Below are positions 12,502 to 23,263 of a stretch of DNA of 64,000 nucleotides, piece by piece; the stretch's first letter is position 1; the number at the start of each line of letters is the position of its first letter. Below the pieces are notes generated by a model that worked only from the letters and a program-made list of their open reading frames with translations, made no database searches and was not told the DNA's origin. Source of the DNA: Rhizophagus clarus (Eukaryota; Glomeromycota; Glomeromycetes; Glomerales; Glomeraceae); NCBI GenBank assembly GCA_015698045.1, contig BLAL01000063.1, positions 186,001 through 250,000 of the forward strand, written 5' to 3'. A program made the position numbers and the translations under genes.

Positions 12502-12685
12502 CTTAATTTTTTTTCTTTTTTTTGCAGAATTGGGACTTTTTATTTTTAAATCGTGCAGAATCAAGAGGTATTTATACATATAAAATTCGGTTCAGGGCTG
12601 TCGTATCGTAACTAAGTCATACTATTTAACCAATCAAAATTAAAGTTTTTGATCACATGATCAAATTGAAATGTTTAAAAATGTT

Positions 12686-12705
12686 AATATCTTTTAGTTA
12701 CATCT
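12686..12705. repeat. Target-site duplication, left copy
   Basis: AATATCTTTTAGTTACATCT, identical to 14874–14893. Together they bracket the LINE relic. In block A the uninterrupted site is at about 1242–1265 with small changes. Confidence 0.85.
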
Positions 12706-14873
12706 CACATGGAATGAAATTAAACGTGTCAACCAATTTGAATCAAAATCAAAAGGCGGTAGAGTCCCAGGATGGTATACATTATTCTTAGTTGACCAAC
12801 TCACAGTCAACCCCATCACCTTAGAAAATACAGGTGGGATGAGAATGGGGCGCAACTTGGTCCCCAACAATCAATGAAGTACCATACGGAAAAGTATTAC
12901 AAAAAATTAAACGTACAGCGATAGTATACTTAGAACATTGGACATTTAACCACCAACTCAATAATTCTGATTTACACCTATCTCCTAATTCATGCTGCCA
13001 AATTCTCTCCCTGTGCCAAGGTTGCAGAATACATCATCCATATTATATATCTCAAGATTTACATCCTAAATGCATAATATATGTTCCTTTGTTATAGTGT
13101 ATCAAAATTTTATCTTCCCCTTTCTTACTCTCTAGTCGTACACTTTTTAAATTAGACAGATTTTCACATAACACATTACGAATTGACACTTAAAATGATT
13201 ATTTAGTTATAAACAATACAAACCCCAATAATGATATACCCTTTTTTATCCTCCTCTTCTCTTAATTTGAATAAATCCCTTATTTCCCAAATTTTTATTT
13301 TACATTCTAATTTAATTCCTTTAGTTCATAATATTATAGAAGTGATATAAAATTGTTCAAATTTAATTTTTTATACAGATGGTTCCAGATTAGGTTTAGA
13401 CAGGACAATATCAAATGTTCATTTAAAATTTAGTGCTTTTACACCCCGAAAATCTAAGAAAAAGAACAACCATTTTATTTGGTTAGCAGTGAATGCCTTA
13501 TTGGTCGATTATAAAAGTTAAAGCACATACTAGTATACCAGAAAATGAAAAAGCCGATCGTTTAGCTAAAGAAGGCGCAAATTCAAACCTTCACATTAGT
13601 ATTAATCATAAGAATAGTAACTTGACACCAGGGTACCTATAATACTACTCCGACCGTGATATTCGCCGGAAAATATACAATTGGGTCGTTTCTTACATCA
13701 CAAAAATAATTCTTACCTACTACAATCGACACACAATCGTACAATCGACTGGAAATGGACAGAACCACGCATCTTACGAAGAAAAATCCGAATTATTACA
13801 CGAACTTTACCAACTAGTGACATTCTTGCTCAGAACTTTACATCAACTTTCCAGACACTTAATTGCCATTTTTGTAATCCATCATCTGAATCAAATGACC
13901 ATCTATAGCCTCGTCCTTAAGTCATTGATATTATAAGAAGCAACGATATTTACCAAACACAAATTATCTTTATGTGCTAACATCCTAAATGAGTGTAGCT
14001 TCGAACATTCGTTCATTCTATCAAAAATGGAAAATTTACTCACCTTTAATTGGTTACTTGATCCTGTCTTTTCTTTATCAGATACACACCCAGTTTTTCT
14101 CATTATTCATCATGTCGTCCCTTGTGACTTAATTAATATATTTACAGAGTTGTTTAACACTCAAAAAAAAAGGTTGCAAAAATATTATTTTTATTTATGA
14201 ACAATTTACTACAAGATATTTTTTTGACCATATGGAAACCTAGAAATAAAGCGTTTAAGGAGTGGAAAAAACGCAATAATATTTCCACTAGACACATTCA
14301 CCTTCATAATAGAGATCGTATTCACATACACTCATCACATTCATTTAACTTAAATACTAGTCGCAATCAACATAGCCCAAGAGAAATAATAATTAAGATA
14401 TCTTATAAACTTTTTAAACAAATATTATCTAGAAATTTATATACAATATGGTTTTAGTTCGTCTTTTTTTTTGTATTTTTAATAAAAAAAAAAAAAAATA
14501 CAAATTTTTTTTTCGTCAGAAAAGTAACATTTGTATGAATTAATAAATAAAACAAACATACAATTTATATACCGTTACACCAGGTTACACCCACCACCTA
14601 GACTATTACAATCCACGGATCTTTGGGTCCGTTTTACCTCATCTGATTTTTACATAGTGGTAGTTGGTTATCAATTCTGAATTCAAATGATTTTCAATTC
14701 TCTGGATAATCTTATTGGGGTAACTGTAATTGATTACTTGAATATTATTGCAAGCTCAATCTTAGTTAGGTTTTCGTCACCATTACTGGAAGGGTAGGTT
14801 TTTTATGGTTTTGTTTTTGTATTTCTATGTAACTATCTTTTCTTTCAATAAATAAATAACTGATAAATAAATA
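12706..14873 (+). mobile_element. 5'-truncated LINE retrotransposon relic (RNase H and C-terminal region)
   Basis: About 2.17 kb on the plus strand between two identical 20-bp direct repeats, ending in an AATAAATAAATAA-type tail: the hallmarks of target-primed insertion. Broken frames show the C-terminal part of a LINE polyprotein: FYTDGSRLGLD (RNase H start with its catalytic Asp), IKVKAHTSIPENEKADRLAK (RNase H end), CHFCNPSSESNDHL (Cys/His finger) and a last segment with IWKPRNKAFKEWKK. The 3' untranslated part is 14460–14840. Many stops and shifts make it inactive. Reverse transcriptase and endonuclease are absent through 5' truncation. It inserted into block B after duplication. Confidence 0.8.
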
Positions 14874-14893
14874 AATATCTTTTAGTTACATCT
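14874..14893. repeat. Target-site duplication, right copy
   Basis: Identical to 12686–12705; marks the 3' end of the LINE insertion, directly after its A-rich tail. Confidence 0.85.
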
Positions 14894-14994
14894 ACATCTT
14901 AAGTTACGTTATATGCCATTTACATTTGCAGTTAATGTCATAGAATCATATTAGGGTTAGGGTAAGGAAAGTGGGCTAGATAAAAATGACCTTA

Positions 14995-15400
14995 CACAAC
15001 TTATACAACGTGAAATATAAATTAATTAGGACATGTTTGATGATCGCTTAGAAACGATGCAACCAACCATTAATAATACTGATGAAGATGTATACCAGAT
15101 TTAGCATTGAATGTGGAATATCTTCTTGGGACGATGTAGGAAAAGCTCTCCTCAAGTATATGGTTATGACAATGGATTTGCATGAATGAAAAAAACTCGG
15201 CCAATTAATGTGAGAGCATCCAGTATTCCCTTTTATTATGATAAGAATAGTATTAATATTCCTAAAAATCAGATGATCCAACAAAGAAAAGAAATAAAAA
15301 TCGAAAAAAATGTGGTTGTGAAGTTCATGTAAATATTTCATGGTCAAAATCTAGATCAGGACTATATTTATCTTTAGTTGAAAAATTTTTTCTTAATTAT
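14995..15400 (+). pseudogene. MULE/FAR1-type DNA-binding domain relic
   Basis: Plus-strand frames with shifts give WDDVGKALLKYGYDNGF and later text resembling KKRNKNRKKCGCEVHV and NISWSKSRSGLYLSLVEK. The order (W-containing segment, basic stretch, C-x-C-E/K-x-H/V, aromatic end) resembles the FAR1/WRKY-GCM1-like zinc-binding domain found at the N-terminus of Mutator-like transposases and their domesticated relatives. Stops and shifts break it and no catalytic domain follows. It has no counterpart in block A. Confidence 0.4.
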
Positions 15401-17885
15401 GTGGGTTTGACGTAAATAAACTAGTTTTTTTTACTTACTACATTATAATAATAAATAATTATATGGTGATAAATAACAGAGCCGTTATAATTATTTGGAT
15501 CAATTAATTAGAATCATACTCAAATAATTTAATAACTTTTTTTTTTATCAGGCATTTATTATAAATAATTACAGATTACGTAGGCCTGATAAAACCTCGT
15601 AACTGCGGCGCTATCGTGCCTACAATGAAGTTTGTTGAGCGAATTCGCCAATTATATTGCTTTGTTTGAAGTATTGAATCACTACATATTACTTGATTCA
15701 GTTTTAATGTCTTACAATATCTCAAGCTGCAAAGTCTATATTTATTTTTCTTGTCAATATCAACTTATCAATAACGTATTTAATTTTTGGATTCTTGTTT
15801 TGGCATTATGTAAATTATGTGCAAAACCCAATTTACTTTTTTTTTTTTCTTCTCTCTTGACCAAGAACTCAAATTGCCGTGTTTCGGGTAATAAAATCTC
15901 GCCTTTTTTCATGCTTTAATATATTAAATGCGTTTTTTTTTTATTCAAAGGTTAACAAGAGAGATCAATGTAATAAAAAATAAGTTTATTATATAGAATT
16001 TCATTCATTTTTTTTTTCATTTTGAAGCTTCATTTTCTTTAATTGTTTTCCTTTTATATAATTTTTTCTTGCTCTTTTTGTCAAAATAATGATTCATCTT
16101 ATTTCGTGCAGAAAAGAATTTAACTTTACAGTTAGGTGAATATTATTCGATTAATAGTTTTGACAGAGATGGAAACCGGAAAGCTTTCAATATTTGTCAT
16201 GTGTTCATGAAAGCACGAGATTTAATTATTACTCATTTAATATTATTATTTTAGAAAAATAAAAAAAAAATACCTAAATTTTAAAGGTACAGAACAAAAG
16301 GCAAAAAATAATATTAAGGATAAAAAGTTCAAGAGTTGAAATTTACGGAACGTAAAAGAAGAATTTGAAAGAAAAAGTTTTAAAAAAACTAATATATAAA
16401 GAAAAGGAGTTAAATGAATCTTTTAGTATGTAACGGGTTTGTTTTATTTTTGGTATATTTTTGATTCAAATTTTACATTGCTTGTAGGTGGTTTAAAATA
16501 AAGAACAGTCAGTTTGTGATGTTAATTACTGATGGTTTTAAAAAAATTATTTTGAAACGTATAATTAATTTATTAAAAGTAAACCAATTTTATTTTATAT
16601 GGCTCACATCTGTTGCAGCATTCTGTAAGAAACTAAGAATATTATGAGTTTCTATGACTTGTTTTTTTTTGTAATGCACATTTTAACTAGAATAATCATG
16701 TTTTTATTATTTTATTTCTTCCTGCTTTCTTTACAATAAATAAATTTTTATACTTTTTTATATACCAGTTTTTTTTTTTTGTTCATTTTTTATAGATTTT
16801 GTGTACCCGTTTTTATTATAATACGATGCGGTAAAAATTCTAGCAATGGTTTTTAAAGACAAAAATCTAATATATGTAAACTCTCAGAAGTCCCGAATCC
16901 CGACAACTGGCCCGCATTATATAGAATTATTCTGAGTCTACGTGATATGCTTACCAGCGTTAATGTGTTTTCAGAAATGTAAGAATGTATTCAAGTTGTC
17001 AAAAAACCGAAAATACAAGTCTAATTGACGATTATTACAATACGACAATACGACGTTGTAAAGATATCGAGTCTGTCGAATAAAAAATTTGATATCTACT
17101 GCAATTGTACACAATTACGATAAACCTTTGGATAAAATTTGTTTACGCAAAAAAATGGTTTTCTTTAGTTTTTGTATTAAAAATGTAAATTATAAATATA
17201 ATAGGACTTTAAAAGTTTTTTTTTTTTTTTTACTTTAAATAATCTAATTTTATAATTCTTATTTTTTTAATTTTTAATTCTTAATATTCAAGGTCGTCTA
17301 GTAATTATAGATCGTGTAAAAAATATTTTTAAACTGGCTCAGGGAGAATATTATTTTAATAGATTTACTATTTAATTTAATGTTTTATTCCCACGGGATT
17401 ACGATTTCACTTCGATTTGTGACACTTTTCGATGAATCGTAGATATCGTAGATCTGACAAACAATTATCGTAATCACATTTATTCTTTTAAAAAGGAAAT
17501 AATTTAAATTTTTTGTTAGCTTGATTTTTTCACCAATATCAAAAAAGCACGTTAATATAGTAACATTATATCGTAGAAACTTGTGATTTTTGTGTTATGT
17601 GAATAGTTTTATTATAATTTATATTGAGCAATTCTTATTCTCTCTTTTTAAAATTTATTATACAATTTGATTTATGAATAGTTTCCCCACACACAAAAAA
17701 AAAGGTCTAAGAAATTTTTTGAAGCACAATAATTTGTGTATATACTATATACAAATCAAGGAGTGGATATAAAATTCTGTTTTTTTTTTTTTTTGTTTCA
17801 AAAATTATAATACATTATAAAAAAAAATAATAACTAAATTACGAATAATAATAAATAATATAAATATATTTTATTATACTTATAT
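15401..17885. other. Non-coding 3' flank of hemocyanin-type gene 2
   Basis: This is the copy of 3551–5669 with small indels. It carries a block-B-only segment at about 17165–17390, AT-rich with a 16-base T run and no inverted ends that I can see. No coding frame is supported. Confidence 0.55.
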
Positions 17886-20256
17886 TTATACTTCAGGGAA
17901 ATCCTCAACCCATTTAATTGTAATATCAGTATGGGCAACATTTTTCATGCCTTGGAAAGTTTTATGAAAAGAACCATCTTTGAAAGGTCTATCAAAAGGA
18001 TAACCAAAGGGTTTAATATCAGGAACTTTATCAGTCCATTTTTCACCTCCGCATAATAATACGCTGCCACATTGTGTGTCAGTTCTTACTAAATCATTTG
18101 TACCATCAGAAACATAGACAAAAAGTTTAAATGTTGATCCTGTTTTGCTTCCACGTGGTATAATCATATTATATGGCCATCCACAATCACAAAATACTTT
18201 CTCTGCGATTTGAGCAAAATTTAATCGATCTAATTTGTCTTTTTGCCATGGTGTGATTGCTGTATCATCCATTTGTTTTGTTGTTTTTTGTGCCGGCTTA
18301 CGAATTACCACTGCATTATCACATTTTTGAGAAACGACAGTTTTTTCATAAGGTCCTAAAGTTCTCTTAAATTTGTCAATTTCAATCCAATAGGCATGTT
18401 TATCAATAAAATCAATTGGTGCAATCCAAATACGGAACGTTAATGTCACAGGCTACAAAGGCAAATTAATTAATAAATTGATTAAAAATTTGAATGAAAT
18501 AAAATATGTTAAAATTCATCTTATAACTTACGTTTGGCGAATCATTCTGAGCACGTATGAACCATATCCAATCTCTTGGGTATAAATATTGAATTTTTTC
18601 ATGATCTTGACCATCTTCTAACCAGACGTAATCTCTAATCTTCATTTTAGTTTGTAATGTTTTTGTGACCACGGGATGATTAGAAAGATCCTTATCGAAA
18701 TATTTACCACCAAATTTCTCGTTCGCGTATTTAACCCATGTATCATTTACTCCATCCTTGTTAACATCAAGTAATATATCAGTAAATGAAAGTATTAAGT
18801 CTTTTTCTCTAATGGTTACTGGTGGCATATCATCACTAAAATTACGAGGTCCTAATAAATTCTGCCACTTGACATAAATGTTGTCAATATGACGATGCCA
18901 TCTCCAAAATAACGGATCACGCGTTCCGGCACGAGCACCGACAAGAACACTTGGTGCAGCTTTTTGAGATTAATAAGTTTCAAATAAGATTTAGCTTTTT
19001 TTTTCAGAAAGATATTTTTTTTTTATACAAAAAGGACGTACCGTTTAATGTATAAGGATGCATAATATAACCAAGCATGTTATGACCAATATTATGTAAG
19101 ACGACTTCAATATCACCACCCAAACTTGTTGCTTCGTCGTCAGTTAAATTCAATTTACTGGGATGCACCTGATCTGTTTTACCGTCAATCCATATTTCAA
19201 TTTCGTCCAGTATATTTGTTAAATCTTTAACAGCGAATACAGATTCGGTATTATCATCACCAGTTGTAACTAATAATATCATAAATGATTATTTTTAAAA
19301 AAAGATAATTCCAATGAATTTTCTAGAATTTAAAAAAATTTAAGAAAATTTACCAATATCGCGAAAGACTTGATTAGGAGGACGAGCAGGGAAAGGAACC
19401 CGAACACCATCAGGTCGTCCATCCATGGACTGTGATAAGAATGGAGGGGGATAGAAAGCTTCTGGTATCGGATGAACGTAATCAACCAATGGATTGACGG
19501 GCGGTATTCCAAGGCACCAACGATCCGCGTCATATCTAACACAGATTAAATTTAGTTACACTGTTTTTAAAGAAAAATAATCTTTATTGAAAGAAATTAC
19601 CTGGCCAACATGTGTCTGTGCATATAAATAAAATTTTCTCCTTCTCTATCTTTTGAAGTCCCATTATATACTCCGGAAGGCATAGTAATGTGCCAATGTT
19701 CATGATGTTGATTTAATACTGGATCATTACGCCACCAATACATTTTATCCTTAGCAGGATCGTAAATATCTTTATCCGGCCATCCGTCAGCCATTAATTT
19801 TACTTGTGGTGGATCTTTGAATAATTCTTTAAAGTTGGGTTTCTTTTTCTCTTCATTCTTATTTTTATCTATCGAATTACTATTAGATATAGTTGTATCA
19901 TTCGTATCCCTTTTTTCTACAAAATCTTTTCTTTCAAATTGCACAATTCCACGATTATTTAATTCTTGTTGGAATGCTGATCCCTTTTGAAACATGGTCC
20001 TTTTCGTCCATGAAGATTGTAATCTTTTCTCAAAGATGTTATCAGAATTTTCTTTAAAATGTCTTATACATAACTGCGGTTTAAAAAAAAAGAAATCGAG
20101 TCAATTTCGATTTTGTCACATCATATCACGTGAATATAACCTTCTTTCCGAATAAATTATTCAATATGCAAATTCTGTTTCGACACTTACTGGAGAAAGT
20201 TCAGCAATATGACTGCTACTATGAACTTGGTTATAACAAAAATTAGAAACCGACAT
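17886..20256 (-). CDS. Hemocyanin/prophenoloxidase-type di-copper protein, copy 2
   Basis: Six exons on the minus strand: 20256–20191, 20073–19601, 19535–19354, 19269–19042, 18959–18532, 18452–17886; all GT–AG, phases close, 647 aa. It has the same intron positions as copy 1. All six copper ligands are kept (HHEHWH, MHRHMLARYD, HNIGH, FWRWHRHLD), so both copies look catalytically competent. Exon 3 is 12 bp longer, adding four residues near SQSMDGRPDG. Substitutions cluster in exon 6: TPWQKDKLDRLNF here, TPRQHEKLDLLNF in copy 1. No signal peptide. The role is as for copy 1: type-3 copper oxidase or oxygen carrier of the arthropod-like clade. It is intact, so both are annotated as genes. Confidence 0.88.
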
Positions 20257-22756
20257 AATTCTCGAAGAAACAGATAAAAAAATATCTTTTTTTATTTCTT
20301 AATTTTTTTTATTTCTTTTTCAGAGTCAAGAAGAAAAAAATTCATAAAGTCTCGTTTAAGACAGAAAAAAGAAAAAAAAAAAGAAAAAAAAAAAAAAAGG
20401 AAAACACGTAAAGAAAATCAAAATTACGGAACAAAAAAAAAACTGAATGTAAGAAATAGGGATCCCTTTTATTATTTCTAGTGGCTGTGTAATGTCATTT
20501 AATATTTTAGTGCTTATAAGTGGCTATTGATACAAGATATATATTTTTTTTTTTTTTTCAAAAAAGAAAAAAAAAAAAGAAAAAATAAATAAACACGATT
20601 TACCCGAAATCTGATAGAATGATGACCCTTTTTTTATTCAAGAAATTTATCACAAAACCATCCTTTAAGTAATTTGATAGTGGATTTGATCGACACGCCA
20701 AGATGTAATTTACCAAATTTGCTCTAGAAAAACTTTTTTAATACGTCGGTTAATTACGAAATTAAAAAAGTTATTTATCCAAGCCTTAAATCGTGAATTC
20801 CCTTTTTTTCTCTTCCCATGATATTTAGTTAGAATATAAAAACCACTCCAAATTCCAATTCTTTTACAACTGAAAAAAATTGGAAATGGGACGAGTCGTA
20901 TGATTTTTTTTTTTTCTTCAAATAAAACGGATATTATAATTTAATATTCCTGTTTTTTTTAGATTACATGATTGCATGAACAAGATTTATCGATCATATT
21001 ATCGATCATATTCATAGAAGTAATAAATATGGTACAATCATTTTTTAATAAAAAAGAAAATATATATATATATATATTTTATGAAATTAAAACTTTCCAA
21101 GAACTTTTTTTATAAAAAATTAATTGCATAACAATGAAAAAAGTCGAAACTTAGTTCTCTGATAATCAAAAATCCTAAAGTATAAAAGGATCATCAATTA
21201 TTAGTCATATCACATAATGATGTTGTAACTCAAAATGAATTTACTAATTCAGGCAAGTTTATTGACAAATGATAAAATCATTAAATCATTTAGGGTTTTT
21301 TGACAATGAAATTCCCATTAAAAGTAATTTAATAGTAGACCATTTTTTTTAACATAGAATTTCTATTTTTAATAAATATTTTCTAAAATTAAATTATTCC
21401 AAAAGTGGCGCAGGAAAAAAATCACACAGCCATTCGATGGCTTTGTTAACAAAGCCACGAAATGGGAAGTCGGTAACTTTCTTTTTTTAATGAATGACAT
21501 GAACTATTGAAAATTTGAAATGACAAACTATCGTTCATACATCATAATTTCCTAATATGGATTTTCATCAAATTACTTTTCTTGTGCGGAAAAATTATGC
21601 CGATTCTGCACATGACTTTTTTAATTTCCAAATTTTGTAAATTTATTGATTTTTTCCTAAAATCATTTCCATCTTGTGCAACGAGCAAACTAAGCCCGAT
21701 TGAAAATATTTGGGAAACGGCCCGAACTAGTGGCTTTAAGGGTGGCTTAAAACGATAAATATGATGAATGATAATGACGACATTATTCCACGCGGACACG
21801 CAGCATTTAGCACGTGAATATATAAATCACGTGAAACTGCCCAATTTCCCACGAACCTACAATTCATTTTACTTATTTGTGTGTTTTTAAAATAAAGCGT
21901 TTTATACTTCGTATATCCTGTAATATATAAGTAATTAACATTTAAGGTTTGGAGTTATTTATGGTTAAGATTAGGAATACTGATTTTATAAGAATTCCTA
22001 TTCTAAGCAGTTGGAAATAAATTTAGACAAATAATCCGAAGACAGCAAATTTTACATTCGGAATTACCTCCGTTGTATATTTAAATGGTAACCATACGGC
22101 ATACGGTGTTGGTTGATTATGACAATCATTACCATTCATAGGTTCATTGACCTGATAATTGTTTTAATTATTTCTATAAAAGATATCAACTTGATATAAA
22201 CGGAAACAATTTATCCTTTTGAGAAGGAGAATAATTTACATTTTAATTTTGAACAATATTTATAAAGTTTGTTTTTATATAATATATTCAATGAAACCAG
22301 TTTTATCCATAATGAATTCAAATTTTTATTAAAGCCCATAAATAGGTAATCGAAACAACCATTATTGAGATTAATTGGTATTGTTCAAATTCAAAACTGC
22401 GCAGTGGAAATAAATATTTTATATTGTCTCTGTCGCTCTTGTTATTATTTTTTTTTTTTTTTTAAAAAAAAAACTAATTCCTTTTTATCGTTATTAATCA
22501 AATTAAATTACGTAGTAAAGTGAATAAACAATTTTCCGCACTTTGAAAGAACGACTTTAAAGTCGGTCAATCAATATAATCAATATATTTAGTGATTGAT
22601 TTCTTTTTCCTTTTTAAAGCTTTTTAACCAATCATTTTTTTTTAAAAAAAAAACATTTCTTTTCTTTTTTCTTTAATATTAAATAGTCACACATTACATT
22701 TGACTTATTTTTTGTCACCCATAATCACATTTCTTATATCGGAGAACACCATAAAA
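20257..22756. other. Non-coding intergenic with palindromes
   Basis: This holds the promoter side of hemocyanin-type gene 2 up to the end of block B (about 20637), then single-copy AT-rich DNA. Notable: a 20-bp perfect palindrome at 21438–21457 (TGGCTTTGTTAACAAAGCCA), two CACGTG sites at 21811 and 21829, and a 14-bp palindrome CGACTTTAAAGTCG at 22552–22565. An 85-codon minus frame at 21542–21799 has no family resemblance. Confidence 0.5.
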
Positions 22757-23263
22757 ATGTATACGGAAGATTTATCATCATCGTTAAATTCTCCAAACAC
22801 TTCACCAACACTTTTGGAACAACAAATTAACGAAAAATTTAATATGCAACTTTCAACCCCTTTTAATTCTTCTTCAACGGAAACAAAAGAACAAATTTCA
22901 AGTATTATTCAACGTGCCAATGAATTAAAATTTGTAGTGCAAAAATTAATTAAATCTCACGCACAAAGTCACTTATTTAATGAGACAGCCAAAGAATCAA
23001 ATATCAATAATAAGAATAACTTTTTATTAAATTTTAATGGGAATGAAAATCAATTATTATTATTAAAACAACAATTAGAACAAAATGATATAATTTCATC
23101 ACAATATGATTATGATAATATAAAAGATATCTTGGATAAAACGTTATTCTATAATGATATTTGTATTATGCCACCATATTTTAAAGAAATTTATGACACT
23201 GCATATCAGGATGGTTTATTAAATGTTGGAATTGATGTTGAAGATTTCTTTATATTGAATTAA
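22757..23263 (+). CDS. Hypothetical protein, 168 aa
   Basis: Single exon from ATG 22757 to TAA 23263. The frame extends 19 codons further upstream, but ATG(22757) sits in an AAAAATG context and gives a natural start, MYTEDLSSSLNS. The N-terminal 45 residues are Ser/Thr/Asn-rich. A helical, possibly coiled-coil stretch follows (about 50–75, IIQRANELKFVVQKLIK), then an Asn-rich linker, and a more ordered C-terminus with NDICIMPPYFKEIYDTAYQDG and an acidic end. I do not recognise the family. Third-position composition is as AT-rich as in neighbouring genes. It could be a small nuclear or regulatory protein, but nothing fixes that. Confidence 0.6.
   Translation: MYTEDLSSSLNSPNTSPTLLEQQINEKFNMQLSTPFNSSSTETKEQISSIIQRANELKFVVQKLIKSHAQSHLFNETAKESNINNKNNFLLNFNGNENQLLLLKQQLEQNDIISSQYDYDNIKDILDKTLFYNDICIMPPYFKEIYDTAYQDGLLNVGIDVEDFFILN

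Larger units (their letters stand above)
12465..20637. repeat. Segmental duplication, block B (pairs with 171–8365)
   Basis: Same-orientation copy of block A. It starts inside the copied signal-peptide coding sequence of the secreted-protein gene and ends after the 5' flank of hemocyanin-type gene 2. Differences from A include the LINE insertion at 12706–14873, a MULE-like relic at about 14995–15400, and a segment of about 225 bp at 17165–17390 absent from A. The element at 1854–3537 is missing here. Confidence 0.88.

Noticed and set aside
15632..15919. 95-codon plus frame in block B
   Set aside because: The paralogous sequence in block A is interrupted by changes, so the frame is not conserved.
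21542..21799. 85-codon minus frame
   Set aside because: No family features, no promoter or splice context; likely chance.
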